A DNA stretch of 64,000 bases from Actinomycetota bacterium (GTDB lineage Bacteria; Actinomycetota; Actinomycetes; Actinomycetales; Dermatophilaceae), in assembly GCA_020160805.1 (NCBI GenBank), contig JAIUPO010000009.1, positions 62,001 through 126,000 of the forward strand. Reading direction: 5' to 3'. Shown here in pieces: positions 54,841 to 64,000 of this stretch (position 1 is its first letter; the number at the start of each line of letters is the position of its first letter). The notes under the pieces are model-generated. The model made no database searches. It had not been told where the DNA came from and saw only the letters and a program-made list of their open reading frames with translations. Made by a program: the position numbers and the translations under genes.

Positions 54841-55445
54841 TCCATTTTCAGCCCGCTTGGGCCAAAGCGTTAAAGCTTGGGATGGTGGCTTCTGTTTCAC
54901 TTACTGTTGGAGTGGCTACCTCGCTCCTGAGGGGCCTAGGCGTACCGTCGCCCAACGTCCAACTCGGCGGAGTTGGTCTTATCCCAATTCAAAGTATTGG
55001 TGCACTTGTTGCAGTTGCTGCAATGGTATACGCCCTACGGTCGCTCGACACTGCTGCTCAAGCCTCAACCGAGCGACCATGCTTCGCGATTATTTGTCTG
55101 GTAGGACTAGCTGCGGCTGCACTGCCGATCGCTTTATCATGGGTATTTCTTGATTCGGTATTCCCCTATAGCATCTCTTATGTTAGAAGTGTCATTGGAT
55201 TCTTGGCTTTAGCTTTGCTAAGTTGGCGTCTTCTCGGTGCGACTCTTGCCTCGGTGACCCCGCTGTTCGCCCTGCTCATCATGGGTCTGCTGGGTCGCAA
55301 CCCTATAAGTCGGGAACCAACATGGTGGGCGTGGGGGCTCGTTATCCAACCCTGGTCTGGTTTCTGGCTCTTGCCAGTCGTGATTCTCTCAGTAGCCGGG
55401 CTATGGGTATCGACAATCCCAATGGCAGATCTGCGTAGAGGGTGA
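54828..55445 (+). CDS. second membrane protein of the ABC cassette
   Basis: The 205-residue protein has six predicted helices with little outside them, and begins at a TTG inside the last codons of the previous gene. It is likely the second permease half or an immunity-type membrane protein. No family is recognised. The segment WAWGLVIQPWSGFWLLPVV precedes the last helix. With the peptide, ATPase and first permease it forms a compact four-gene operon. Confidence 0.6.
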   Translation: MREVVHFQPAWAKALKLGMVASVSLTVGVATSLLRGLGVPSPNVQLGGVGLIPIQSIGALVAVAAMVYALRSLDTAAQASTERPCFAIICLVGLAAAALPIALSWVFLDSVFPYSISYVRSVIGFLALALLSWRLLGATLASVTPLFALLIMGLLGRNPISREPTWWAWGLVIQPWSGFWLLPVVILSVAGLWVSTIPMADLRRG

Positions 55446-55587
55446 TGTCAGGGGGCGATATCACGGAATCCTTGTCGAAAGGGGAGTTGCTGGATGGCTG
55501 ATGGAGGGGAGGAGACGGGACATGACTGCTTGTCTGGATCTGAGTAGTCCTCTGCACAAACATGACGCCTGCCTCATGGCTTCTTGC

Positions 55588-56001
55588 CTACAGGGGTTGG
55601 GCCCCGTTCCATGCCGCGAGGCGCTTTCGAACTGCTTCCTTGGTGACGCCAATCTCCTTCGCGATGGCGCTGTTGCTGGCCCCTAGCGTATGAAGCTCTT
55701 AATACGCAAAAGCTCATCGCGGGTTAGTCTTCGAGGACCGCGTAGTGCGACGCTCGCCGCATGGAGATGTGCGCGCGGTCGTTTCGCCAATGCCCAACTC
55801 CTTTGCCAGCTCGGCCGCGGAGCGTCCAGCGCTGTATCCGGCGACTAGGCGCTCGATCGACGCCGGGCCAATCTTGGATGCGATTCGATGGGGTTCCCAC
55901 TGTCTGACCTTGGGCATCTCCGTGTCGCGCTCGAATGCGCGCGCGATGCGTACGTTGAGCCGCGCCAAGGTCGGCTCGGCGTTGGAGTAACGCGCAAGCA
56001 C
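55588..56001 (-). pseudogene. recombinase-associated HTH protein, multiply frameshifted
   Basis: Two helix-turn-helix segments are readable in different frames: IERLVAGYSAGRSAAELAKE...GIG, and SNSAIAKEIGVTKEAVRKRL ending AAWNGAQPL. Between them a third frame reads LTRDELLRIK. Joining them needs single-base insertions near 55770 and 55698. Such HTH proteins accompany serine recombinases and small mobile elements. An ATG at 55917 or an upstream start at 56001 is possible. It is a decayed element remnant. Confidence 0.5.
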
Positions 56002-56119
56002 CTCCGCTCACTTCGTCTCGCGGAGGCGGTAGGACCCACCACGCCTTCATCTCCGCTCACTTCGTCTCGCGGAGGCGGTAGGACCCCCCCACGCCCTCAT
56101 CTCCGCTCACTTCGTCTCG
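56002..56119 (+). repeat. 2.4 copies of a 49-50-bp tandem repeat
   Basis: Units start at 56002, 56051 and 56101 (the last is partial). Each starts CTCCGCTCACTTCGTCTCG and contains CTCCGC...GCGGAG, which can fold, followed by GGCGGTAGGACC. They lie at the right edge of the island, before aroQ. Confidence 0.85.
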
Positions 56120-56230
56120 TGGTTCTCACCGCGAGGTCGTCAGGTTCGGTCCAGATCGTCAGGTTCATGTGACGTTCTCAGCCCAAACTGACGAAATCGG
56201 CGGCTGCGCGGCTCCGACATACTGGCGGGC

Positions 56231-56671
56231 ATGAGCCGCACGATCGTCGTCCTCAACGGGCCCAACCTCAACCTTCTCGGGGTGCGGGAGCCACAGGTGT
56301 ATGGCGCGGAGACGCTCGCGGATGTCGAGGCGCGGTGCCGGCGGGCAGCGGGTGCTGCGGGATTCGACATCGACTTTCGACAGTCGAATCACGAGGGCGA
56401 TCTGATCGACGTCATTCACCAACTGCGAGAGTCCGCGGGATTCGTCGTCAATCTCGGGGCGTACACCCACACCTCTATTGCGCTACGCGATGCCCTGGCC
56501 ACCGTGACCGGCCCCATCGTCGAAGTACATATCTCCAATGTCCACGCGCGCGAGGATTTCCGCCACCTTTCGTATGTCGCGCCGATCGCCGCGGGCGTCA
56601 TCGCCGGCTGCGGAACGCTGGGCTACGAGTTCGCGATCGCGGTCATCGCGGACCGCCTAGGCGCCGAGTGA
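56231..56671 (+). CDS. aroQ: type II 3-dehydroquinate dehydratase
   Basis: The 146-residue protein has the family start [21 protein letters not shown] with the catalytic Tyr (given here by its ends, VVLNGPNLN and REPQVYG). [34 protein letters not shown] and [21 protein letters not shown]-like substrate residues (H and R) follow. It dehydrates 3-dehydroquinate in the shikimate pathway. A CATACT box ends 7 bases before the ATG, suggesting a leaderless message. It marks the return to core DNA after the island. Confidence 0.93.
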   Translation: MSRTIVVLNGPNLNLLGVREPQVYGAETLADVEARCRRAAGAAGFDIDFRQSNHEGDLIDVIHQLRESAGFVVNLGAYTHTSIALRDALATVTGPIVEVHISNVHAREDFRHLSYVAPIAAGVIAGCGTLGYEFAIAVIADRLGAE

Positions 56672-57050
56672 CGAGAACTATAGAAAGTTTTTACCCGACT
56701 TTGCTACCGAAGAGTAGTTGATCGCGGCATCACACGCGCAGCGAAAGAGACTGTGCTGCAATGGTTTTCGCGTTCAAGCGCCCCGAAGTCCCTGATGCTT
56801 CTGGACGGTCGCCAAGAGTCTGCGCAAGTCCGGCCGCGCATCTCCCCCCGCGCGGTGGTGTTCGTCACGTCGATGCGTGCTAGCGTTCACGTCCGGTTGA
56901 CCGAGCTTTTTCGCACGAACCTTCGGAGTGGGCAATTTGTCCGATTTCGTCGGGGTGCGACTGCCCCAATTCAGTGGGAGGGCGTAGGGCAGCTTTGTGG
57001 AATGCGCGACGTGTGCATTCCATCGCACCAAGAAGGAAGAGATTCACCCC
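56672..57050 (+). other. 379-bp intergenic region with cspA leader
   Basis: No gene is supportable here. The last part should be the cold-shock gene's 5' leader. It contains GGAATGC-N9-GCATTCC (56999-57021), a 7-bp-arm hairpin, and AAGGAAG before the start. The composition upstream is mixed and holds no recognised repeat. Confidence 0.5.
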
Positions 57051-57254
57051 ATGGCACAGGGCACCGTCAAGTGGTTCAACGCTGAAAAGGGCTTTGGTTT
57101 CATCGCCCAGGACGGCGGCGGCCCCGATGTGTTCGTTCACTACTCCGCCATCGACACCAACGGCTACAAGTCGCTGGACGAGGCGCAGCGCGTGGAGTTC
57201 GAGGTCACCCAGGGTCCCAAGGGCCCTCAGGCTGACCGCGTCCGCCCCGTCTGA
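57051..57254 (+). CDS. cspA: cold-shock protein
   Basis: The 67-residue OB-fold protein has RNP1 KGFGFIAQ and RNP2 VFVHYSAI, and the start [15 protein letters not shown]. It binds single-stranded RNA and DNA as an RNA chaperone. GAAGGAAGAG precedes the ATG. A strong terminator follows. Confidence 0.95.
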   Translation: MAQGTVKWFNAEKGFGFIAQDGGGPDVFVHYSAIDTNGYKSLDEAQRVEFEVTQGPKGPQADRVRPV

Positions 57255-57305
57255 GACCGGGTCAACCGGCATACGCGGGACGGATGCCGGTAGCGAACAC
57301 CCTTA

Positions 57306-57343
57306 CATTGGCCCCGCTCGACCTCGGTCGGGCGGGGCCAATG
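57306..57343 (+). terminator. cspA terminator
   Basis: CATTGGCCCCGC (57306-57317) pairs with GCGGGGCCAATG (57332-57343), with further pairing inside the loop. It is 51 bases after the cspA stop. Confidence 0.8.
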
Positions 57344-57448
57344 CCTTGCCCAGGTGGTCAAGTTGCGTGGTCAGCTACTGGACAGTCGGAGAAATGCTCC
57401 TAGACTGCTCGCGCGGCACAGACTTGCTGCAGTGAGGATGTTGGACAC

Positions 57449-58945
57449 GTGTTTCGACGTGCGGGGGTGGGCGCCGACGACGGCGCGCCCGGCGCGCGCC
57501 GTCCACATCGGTGGCGCCGCATCCTGATCCTGGTCATCGTCGTGGCGCTCGCGGTCGTGGCGATCCCGTCCATCGCGGCATACTTCAAGCTCAACGGCAA
57601 TATCACCCGCATCGACGTCTCCCGGGTCCTCGGCAACCGCCCCACGACCTCGCCGGTCAGCGAGGGCGACCCAAGGCCGCTGAATATCCTGGTTATGGGA
57701 TCGGACACGCGCACTGGAATCGGCACCACCGAATACGGCAAGGACACGGTCGAAGGCGGGGCGCACTCCGACACCAACTTGCTTGTCCACATCTCCGCCG
57801 ATCGGCAGCGCGCGCTGGTCGTCTCCATCCCCCGAGACTCCATGACGATGGCGCCCACGGATTGCAGCGACCCCAATTCCACGGTCGCTAATGGCGAGAT
57901 TCGTCAGTGGAATTACAACTTCAATCAGGGCGGCCCAGGCTGCGTCATCAAGACCCTTGAGGGCCTGACGGGCGTTTTCGTCAATCACTTCGTGGTTATC
58001 GACTTCCGCGGCTTCCAAGACATGGTCGACGCACTCGGCGGCGTCGAAGTGTGCACGAATGTGGATATCGCGGACAAGGACGCGCAATTCACCCTGGCCG
58101 CAGGTCGTCATACCCTCGATGGCAAGCAAGCCCTGGGATATGTCCGGGTGCGCAAGACCGTCAACGATGGCAGCGACCTCAATCGCATCCGGCGCCAGCA
58201 GGCATTTCTTTCCTCGGTCGTCCAGCAAGCCACCAGCACCGGACTGCTCCTGCGTCCCGACCGCCTCTACGGCTTCCTGAACGCCGCCACGGGCGCCATG
58301 ACGACCGACCCAGACCTCGGGGCCACCGCCATGGCCTCAATAGCCAACAGCCTGCGGCATATCGGCATCGGGCGAATCGCTTTCGTCACCGTGCCGACCG
58401 AGGTCTATCCCAAGGACCCGAACCGGGTGCAGTGGACAGAATCCGCGACCCTCATCTGGGATGCCATCAAGGCCGACCGGCCGCTGGATGACTCCAACGC
58501 TGGCAAGCCCAAGCCGTCCTCGACCAGCACGCCCGCGAGCCCGCTAACCGTCTCGCCGGAACAGATCACCGTGCAGATCAGCAACGACTCCGGCGTCGAA
58601 GGGCTGGCGCTCCAGGCCGGGTCCGCGCTGACAGTGCAGGGCTTCCGGATCGCGGGCTATGCCAATGGTCCGGTGGGCGAGACCACCGGTGTGATCATCC
58701 GGTATGCCGCCGCGCAGCGCGACGCCGCGCGCACCGTCGCCGCGGCCTTCCCCGGCGCCACCCTCAAGGCCGACGACACCCTGGGTGACGTCATCTCGGT
58801 TCATCTCGGAGCCGGCGCGTCCAACCCAGTCGCCGTGCCAAACCGAATCGGCACCGACCCGCTCCCGTCGATGACCTTGACCGCCTCCCCGGCGGCATCT
58901 GATGGGATCGAGACCCGTAGCGCCGATCAGGACATCTGCAACTAA
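57449..58945 (+). CDS. LytR-CpsA-Psr (LCP) family protein
   Basis: The 498-residue protein has a short cytoplasmic start, one membrane helix (ILILVIVVALAVVAIPSIAA) and an external LCP domain: NILVMGSDTR, HSDTNLLVHISAD, VVSIPRDSM with the conserved Arg-Asp, FVVIDFRGFQDMVDALGGV and LNRIRRQQAFL. A Pro/Ser-rich linker (about 355-370) leads to a LytR_C domain (VQISNDSGVEGLA). LCP enzymes attach polymers such as arabinogalactan or teichoic acid to peptidoglycan. GTG 57449. Confidence 0.88.
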   Translation: MFRRAGVGADDGAPGARRPHRWRRILILVIVVALAVVAIPSIAAYFKLNGNITRIDVSRVLGNRPTTSPVSEGDPRPLNILVMGSDTRTGIGTTEYGKDTVEGGAHSDTNLLVHISADRQRALVVSIPRDSMTMAPTDCSDPNSTVANGEIRQWNYNFNQGGPGCVIKTLEGLTGVFVNHFVVIDFRGFQDMVDALGGVEVCTNVDIADKDAQFTLAAGRHTLDGKQALGYVRVRKTVNDGSDLNRIRRQQAFLSSVVQQATSTGLLLRPDRLYGFLNAATGAMTTDPDLGATAMASIANSLRHIGIGRIAFVTVPTEVYPKDPNRVQWTESATLIWDAIKADRPLDDSNAGKPKPSSTSTPASPLTVSPEQITVQISNDSGVEGLALQAGSALTVQGFRIAGYANGPVGETTGVIIRYAAAQRDAARTVAAAFPGATLKADDTLGDVISVHLGAGASNPVAVPNRIGTDPLPSMTLTASPAASDGIETRSADQDICN

Positions 58946-59051
58946 CCAGCTGTGCTGTCGGGGAGCAGATATGCCGCCGACACGAGGTGATCAAGGTCGG
59001 AGAGCCCCTAAATGCTCAAATGGCGATGTTTCCCGTCGGTCACCTCGATTC

Positions 59052-59073
59052 TTCAGCCCCCGCGAGGGCTGAA
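59052..59073 (+). terminator. terminator downstream of LCP gene
   Basis: TTCAGCCC and GGGCTGAA pair around CCGCGA, about 107 bases after the LCP stop. Confidence 0.55.
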
Positions 59074-59125
59074 AGTCCAGGCCAACGGGGCGGCGCAGCC
59101 ACGCAACAGGCGGAGCAACGAGGCA

Positions 59126-59152
59126 GCCCCCGGTCCACAAGGGACCGGGGGC
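59126..59152 (-). terminator. tRNA-Ser(GCT) terminator
   Basis: GCCCCCGGTCC and GGACCGGGGGC form an 11-bp stem with a 5-base loop, just downstream of the minus-strand tRNA. Confidence 0.7.
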
Positions 59153-59159
59153 CAGTGCG

Positions 59160-59249
59160 CGGAGGCGGAGGGATTTGAACCCTCGATGGGCGATTAACCC
59201 AAACCGCATTAGCAGTGCGGCGCCATAGACCGGACTAGGCGACGCCTCC
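59160..59249 (-). tRNA. tRNA-Ser(GCT)
   Basis: On the minus strand GGAGGCG pairs with CGCCTCC, the anticodon loop is CTGCTAA (anticodon GCT), a long variable arm is present and GGTTCAAATCC forms the T-arm. The CCA is not encoded. Confidence 0.95.
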
Positions 59250-59317
59250 AACAGCCCACACAGGGTAGCCCGCCCAGCACCCCGCGAGCAAAAGCGTTCG
59301 GCGTCCGGTTGTGTGAC

Positions 59318-60838
59318 TCACGTCGTGGGCAACTCCACGAAGATCGTTGTGGCTCCCGGGCGCGAGCGCAGGCCGACCCGACCGTCGTGGGCGGCGGTCA
59401 CGGCAGCGACGATCGACAGCCCCAGGCCGGTGCTTCCCGCGGCCCGGTTGCGAGCCTCGTCACCCCGCGTGAAGCGTTCGAAAACGTTGGGCTGCAAGGC
59501 TTCTGGTATGCCGGGTCCATCGTCTGTGACGGAGATTGTCACGACATCGGACCGCTTTGGGTCTCCCGCTGAGCCGCGCCGCACAGACGTCGTGACGCGG
59601 GTTCCGGTTGGGGTATGGGCGCGCGCGTTGGCAAGCAGGTTCGCCAGGACTTGATGGAGCCGGGCCTGATCGCCGGTGACCTCGATCGGCTCATCCGGCA
59701 GATCCAAGGACCACACGTGCTCCGGAGCCGCGGCACGTGCGTCGCTGACGGTGTCGATCGCCAAAAGGGTCAGGTCGACGGCCTCGTGCTCAAGCGGCCG
59801 GCCTGCGTCCAGGCGGGCCAGGAGCAGCAAGTCCTCGACGAGCCCCTGCATACGCAGCGACTCGGACTCGATCCGGCTCAGGGCGTGGGTGACCGAGGAT
59901 GGAACGGGGGAGGGCTCGCGGCGGGAGAGTTCGGCATACCCCCGGATGCTGGCCAGCGGGGTGCGCAACTCGTGCGAGGCATCGGCGACGAACTGGCGCA
60001 CGCGCGTCTCGGACTGGTGGCGCGCCTGCAGGGCGCCGTCGACATTGTCGAGGAGGTTGTTGAGGGCCAGGCCGACCTGCCCCACCTCGGTGCGAGGATC
60101 GGTGTCGCGGGCCGGGACGCGGTCGACAAGGGCGACCTCGCCGGTTTCGAGGGAAAGGGTGGAGACCTTCCGGGCAGTCCCTGCCACCCGGCGCAGCGGC
60201 TCGAGATTGCGGCGCACGAGATAGGCGCCGCCACCACCCACGACGACGAGGCCGAGGAGCGTGCCGATGGTGACCAGGCCAAGCAATTGGTTCGTCGTGC
60301 GGTCGATCGGGTCGATGGGCAGGCCGGTGTACTGCATACCCTGAGGGGTCGAGGTCGCGAGGACGCGATAGCGACCGATCTCGGTGCCGAAGTCGATGGT
60401 GCGCGGCGTGGACCCGATGCCGGCGCCCGTGAGCAAGGTGACCTGCGCAGCGTCAAGAGAGGTGTCCTGGCCATCCCGGCCGACCACGGAGTTGATGGGT
60501 GAGCCGTTGACCGAGACGACCCGGTCGTTCTTGACAAGCAGTTGCAGCACCGTGCCGCCGGTGCCCGGGAGTCCACCAGGCGCGCCGGGCGGGCCGTGGC
60601 GGTCATCGCCGTCCGGGTCGAAGCCGTGCCGCCCGAAGGCTGCGCGCTGAGCGGTGGCGGTCAGTTCGGCGTCGACCTGGTCCGCGAGATATTGCCGAGT
60701 CGCGAGGACGACCATCGCGCCGGTGCCGAGACTGACCGCGAGGAAGAGGGCGATCATCGAGGCGACGAGTTTGGCGCGCAGGGTCCAGTTACGAGGATCG
60801 CGCCTCGAGGCGTTCCTCAGCGGCTGGGTGATCGTCAT
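59318..60838 (-). CDS. sensor histidine kinase
   Basis: The 506-residue kinase has helix 1 near residues 25-50, an external sensor region (about 50-190, with a Gly/Pro/Asp-rich insert), helix 2 (LGLVTIGTLLGLVVVGGGGA), HAMP, an H-box ASHELRTPLASIRGYAEL with the phosphorylated His, N-box LANLLANARAHTP, and G-boxes DDGPGIPE and GSTGLGLSIV. It resembles MprB/TcrY-type kinases. The ATG overlaps the response-regulator stop (TGATG), so they form a two-component pair; the signal is unknown. Confidence 0.9.
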   Translation of the reverse strand: MTITQPLRNASRRDPRNWTLRAKLVASMIALFLAVSLGTGAMVVLATRQYLADQVDAELTATAQRAAFGRHGFDPDGDDRHGPPGAPGGLPGTGGTVLQLLVKNDRVVSVNGSPINSVVGRDGQDTSLDAAQVTLLTGAGIGSTPRTIDFGTEIGRYRVLATSTPQGMQYTGLPIDPIDRTTNQLLGLVTIGTLLGLVVVGGGGAYLVRRNLEPLRRVAGTARKVSTLSLETGEVALVDRVPARDTDPRTEVGQVGLALNNLLDNVDGALQARHQSETRVRQFVADASHELRTPLASIRGYAELSRREPSPVPSSVTHALSRIESESLRMQGLVEDLLLLARLDAGRPLEHEAVDLTLLAIDTVSDARAAAPEHVWSLDLPDEPIEVTGDQARLHQVLANLLANARAHTPTGTRVTTSVRRGSAGDPKRSDVVTISVTDDGPGIPEALQPNVFERFTRGDEARNRAAGSTGLGLSIVAAVTAAHDGRVGLRSRPGATTIFVELPTT

Positions 60839-61563
60839 CAGTCGGCCGGTTTTAGGACGTAGCCGACGCCTCGCATCGTGTGAATCATTGGGCTGCGGCC
60901 GGCGTCAATCTTCTTGCGCAAGTATGAGATATAGAGCTCGACAACATTTGCCTGGCCACCGAAGTCGTAGTTCCAGACACGATCGAGAATCTGTGCCTTG
61001 GAGAGCACGCGCTTGGGGTTGCGCATGAGGTATCGCAGCAACTCAAACTCGGTCGCCGTCAGGCTGATCTCCTCGCCCGCGCGGGCGACTTCGTGGCTGT
61101 CCTCGTTCATCGTCAGATCTCCGACGACGAGCACCGAGGCGGATTCATCGGCCACGACGGCGGTACGACGCATGAGCGCGCGCACGCGGGCAACAACCTC
61201 TTCGAGGCTGAAGGGCTTGGTGACATAGTCGTCGCCACCCGCGGTGAGGCCAGCCACCCGATCCTCGACGGCATCCTTGGCGGTCAGGAACAGGACGGGC
61301 ACATTAGCGTCGTCGGCTCGCATCCGGCGCAGCACTTCCATACCGTCGAAGTCCGGCAGCATCATGTCGAGGACCACGGCGTCGGGGGCAAATTCCCGCG
61401 CCGCCCGCACCGCTTCGGTGCCGGTGCCCGCGGTGCGCACATCCCAGCCTTCATAGCGCAGCGCCATGGCCAGCAGTTCGGTGAGGTTCTGCTCGTCATC
61501 GACGACGAGGACGCGCACTGGCGACCCGTCGAGGCGCTGCAACTTCTGGGCTGATTGGCTCAT
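60838..61563 (-). CDS. OmpR/PhoB-type response regulator
   Basis: The 241-residue protein has a receiver domain (VRVLVVDDEQN, phospho-acceptor Asp in VVLDMMLPDFDG, FLTAKD, DYVTKPFS with Lys). The C-terminal winged helix is LTATEFELLRYLMRNPKRVL, then VWNYDFGG and YISYLRKKI. ATG 61563 is chosen; 61575 adds four residues. It is followed by its kinase with overlapping codons. Confidence 0.92.
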   Translation of the reverse strand: MSQSAQKLQRLDGSPVRVLVVDDEQNLTELLAMALRYEGWDVRTAGTGTEAVRAAREFAPDAVVLDMMLPDFDGMEVLRRMRADDANVPVLFLTAKDAVEDRVAGLTAGGDDYVTKPFSLEEVVARVRALMRRTAVVADESASVLVVGDLTMNEDSHEVARAGEEISLTATEFELLRYLMRNPKRVLSKAQILDRVWNYDFGGQANVVELYISYLRKKIDAGRSPMIHTMRGVGYVLKPAD

Positions 61564-61647
61564 GGGTCTAGTCAACCGTCCCGACCCTAGGCGCGCCCCC
61601 GGTCCTGACTGTGTGTTTCCTATGAGTCGCCTTTGTGCCCGGGGGGG

Positions 61648-62072
61648 CTAACTTCTGGTGGCGCCGCTCTCAAGCGGTGGGATATTCGCATGCATCCACT
61701 GCACGAGCGGCGTCACGGAGCGCCAGCAGGTGCGGACGTGCGTCAGGACGCGCTCGTCGGCGATCCAGTCGGCAGCACCGAACGGCAGGATCACCATGAC
61801 CTCCTTCTGACGCAGCAAATCGATGCGCGGATGGTCGGCCGAGAAGCCACGAGGCGTGGTCTTGACGTGATCGCCGAGCACCTCATAGCCCGAATCGACC
61901 AGCGTCGTCATGAGCTGCGCGAGTTCAGCGCCGGTCGCCGGGGCGTCGACATCGGTTCTTTGACGGAGCGGTCATATGCCGTCTTGTTGGCCAGCCAAAA
62001 CTCGCGTGTGTTGGTCTCCTCCAGCCCGTCATAGAAGTCAAGTGCGGCGGCCGGGAAACCGAGTGCGGACAT
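61648..62072 (-). pseudogene. DUF2461 family protein with internal deletion
   Basis: ATG 62072 starts a clear DUF2461 N-terminus (LGFPAAALDFYDGLEE, TREFWLANKTAYDRS, VKEPMS). At about 61945 the sequence jumps, out of frame, to the family's C-terminal part (MTTLVDSGYEVLGDHVKTTP, ADHPRIDLLRQKEV, VRTCWRSVTPLVQWMH). Full-length members have about 210 residues, so roughly 75 central residues are missing and the frame is broken. The DUF2461 function is unknown. Confidence 0.75.
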
Positions 62073-62175
62073 GCGGGGGACTCTAGAGGGGAGCCCTGTC
62101 GCGGACGCCGAGGTTCCTAGGGAGTGACGGGAGTGACGGGGGCGAAGCGGGTGACGGGGGCCAGGGCCGGGGGGC

Positions 62176-63984
<1,809 letters not shown>

Positions 63985-64000
63985 GATTCCTCCGTCCGGC

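Noticed and set aside
52881-55445. lanthipeptide or other modified-peptide cluster
   Set aside because: No modification enzyme, protease or radical-SAM gene is present; only peptide and transporter genes are seen.
56002-56119. possible CRISPR array
   Set aside because: Repeats are directly tandem with no unique spacers between them, and no cas genes are present.
48690-56200. direct repeat of the tRNA-Ser 3' end as attR
   Set aside because: No copy of the GGTTCGAATCC region was found in the island or its right edge by reading.

Overview
The window is high-GC actinobacterial DNA, most likely from the order Micrococcales and possibly the Intrasporangiaceae/Dermatophilaceae group. Supports are dense GC-rich genes with GTG/TTG starts, several probable leaderless promoters (a TANNNT-like -10 box 7-8 nt before the start codon), a mycobacterial-type dcd, an EtfD-like membrane Fe-S reductase, a CopD-CtaG fusion, GTP-type PEP carboxykinase and LytR-CpsA-Psr proteins. 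The family assignment is inference. There is no rRNA operon and no CRISPR array. I see three tRNAs: Gly(CCC), Ser(TGA) and Ser(GCT).

Layout. 0-6.1 kb: a truncated membrane protein gene, a CGNR zinc-finger regulator diverging from an EamA exporter, an orphan PIN toxin, and a polar amino-acid ABC operon whose binding-protein gene carries an in-frame TAG. 6.2-12.5 kb: a frameshifted holin-like membrane gene, an HisC-type aminotransferase, a VapBC pair and a 2-oxoacid dehydrogenase operon (E1 alpha, E1 beta, E2). 12.5-22.3 kb: an endonuclease-like gene between two related hairpins, a MarR-regulated DHA2 efflux pump, a DEAD-type helicase, CopD-CtaG, a nitrilase-family amidase and an MFS exporter. 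22.3-29.6 kb: acyl-CoA dehydrogenase, homocysteine methyltransferase, a lipoprotein, an SDR with an extra zinc knuckle, a secreted CotH-like protein and tRNA-Gly. 29.6-37 kb: a WYL regulator with a divergent DHA2 pump, dcd, another DHA2 pump, and an SRPBCC-transporter-UspA operon. 37-48.6 kb: a complete osmoprotectant ABC operon, a large ATPase-LuxR regulator with a 3-hydroxyisobutyryl-CoA hydrolase-like gene, EtfD, and cysK-cysE, ending at tRNA-Ser(TGA).

48.66-56.1 kb is an accessory island next to tRNA-Ser. It holds a broken large serine integrase split by an IS3-family element, an ImmA-like peptidase, an XRE regulator, a ribbon-helix-helix gene and an HTH recombinase remnant. Four of these reading frames appear broken by single-base losses. 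The intact part is a 32-residue peptide gene followed by an ABC ATPase and two membrane proteins, with lower GC and TTA codons; this is the best candidate for an undescribed functional system. 56.2-64 kb returns to core genes: aroQ, a cold-shock protein, an LCP protein, tRNA-Ser(GCT), a two-component system, a DUF2461 pseudogene and pckG.

The most unusual genome-scale signal is the hexamer GCATAC (reverse GTATGC), often extended to GGCATAC. By eye I count about 74 copies in both orientations and in all reading frames. They force rare GCA and ATA codons, but none lies between about 47.88 and 57.26 kb, the interval containing the island. This looks like a DNA-level, host-specific iterated motif that the incoming DNA has not acquired.
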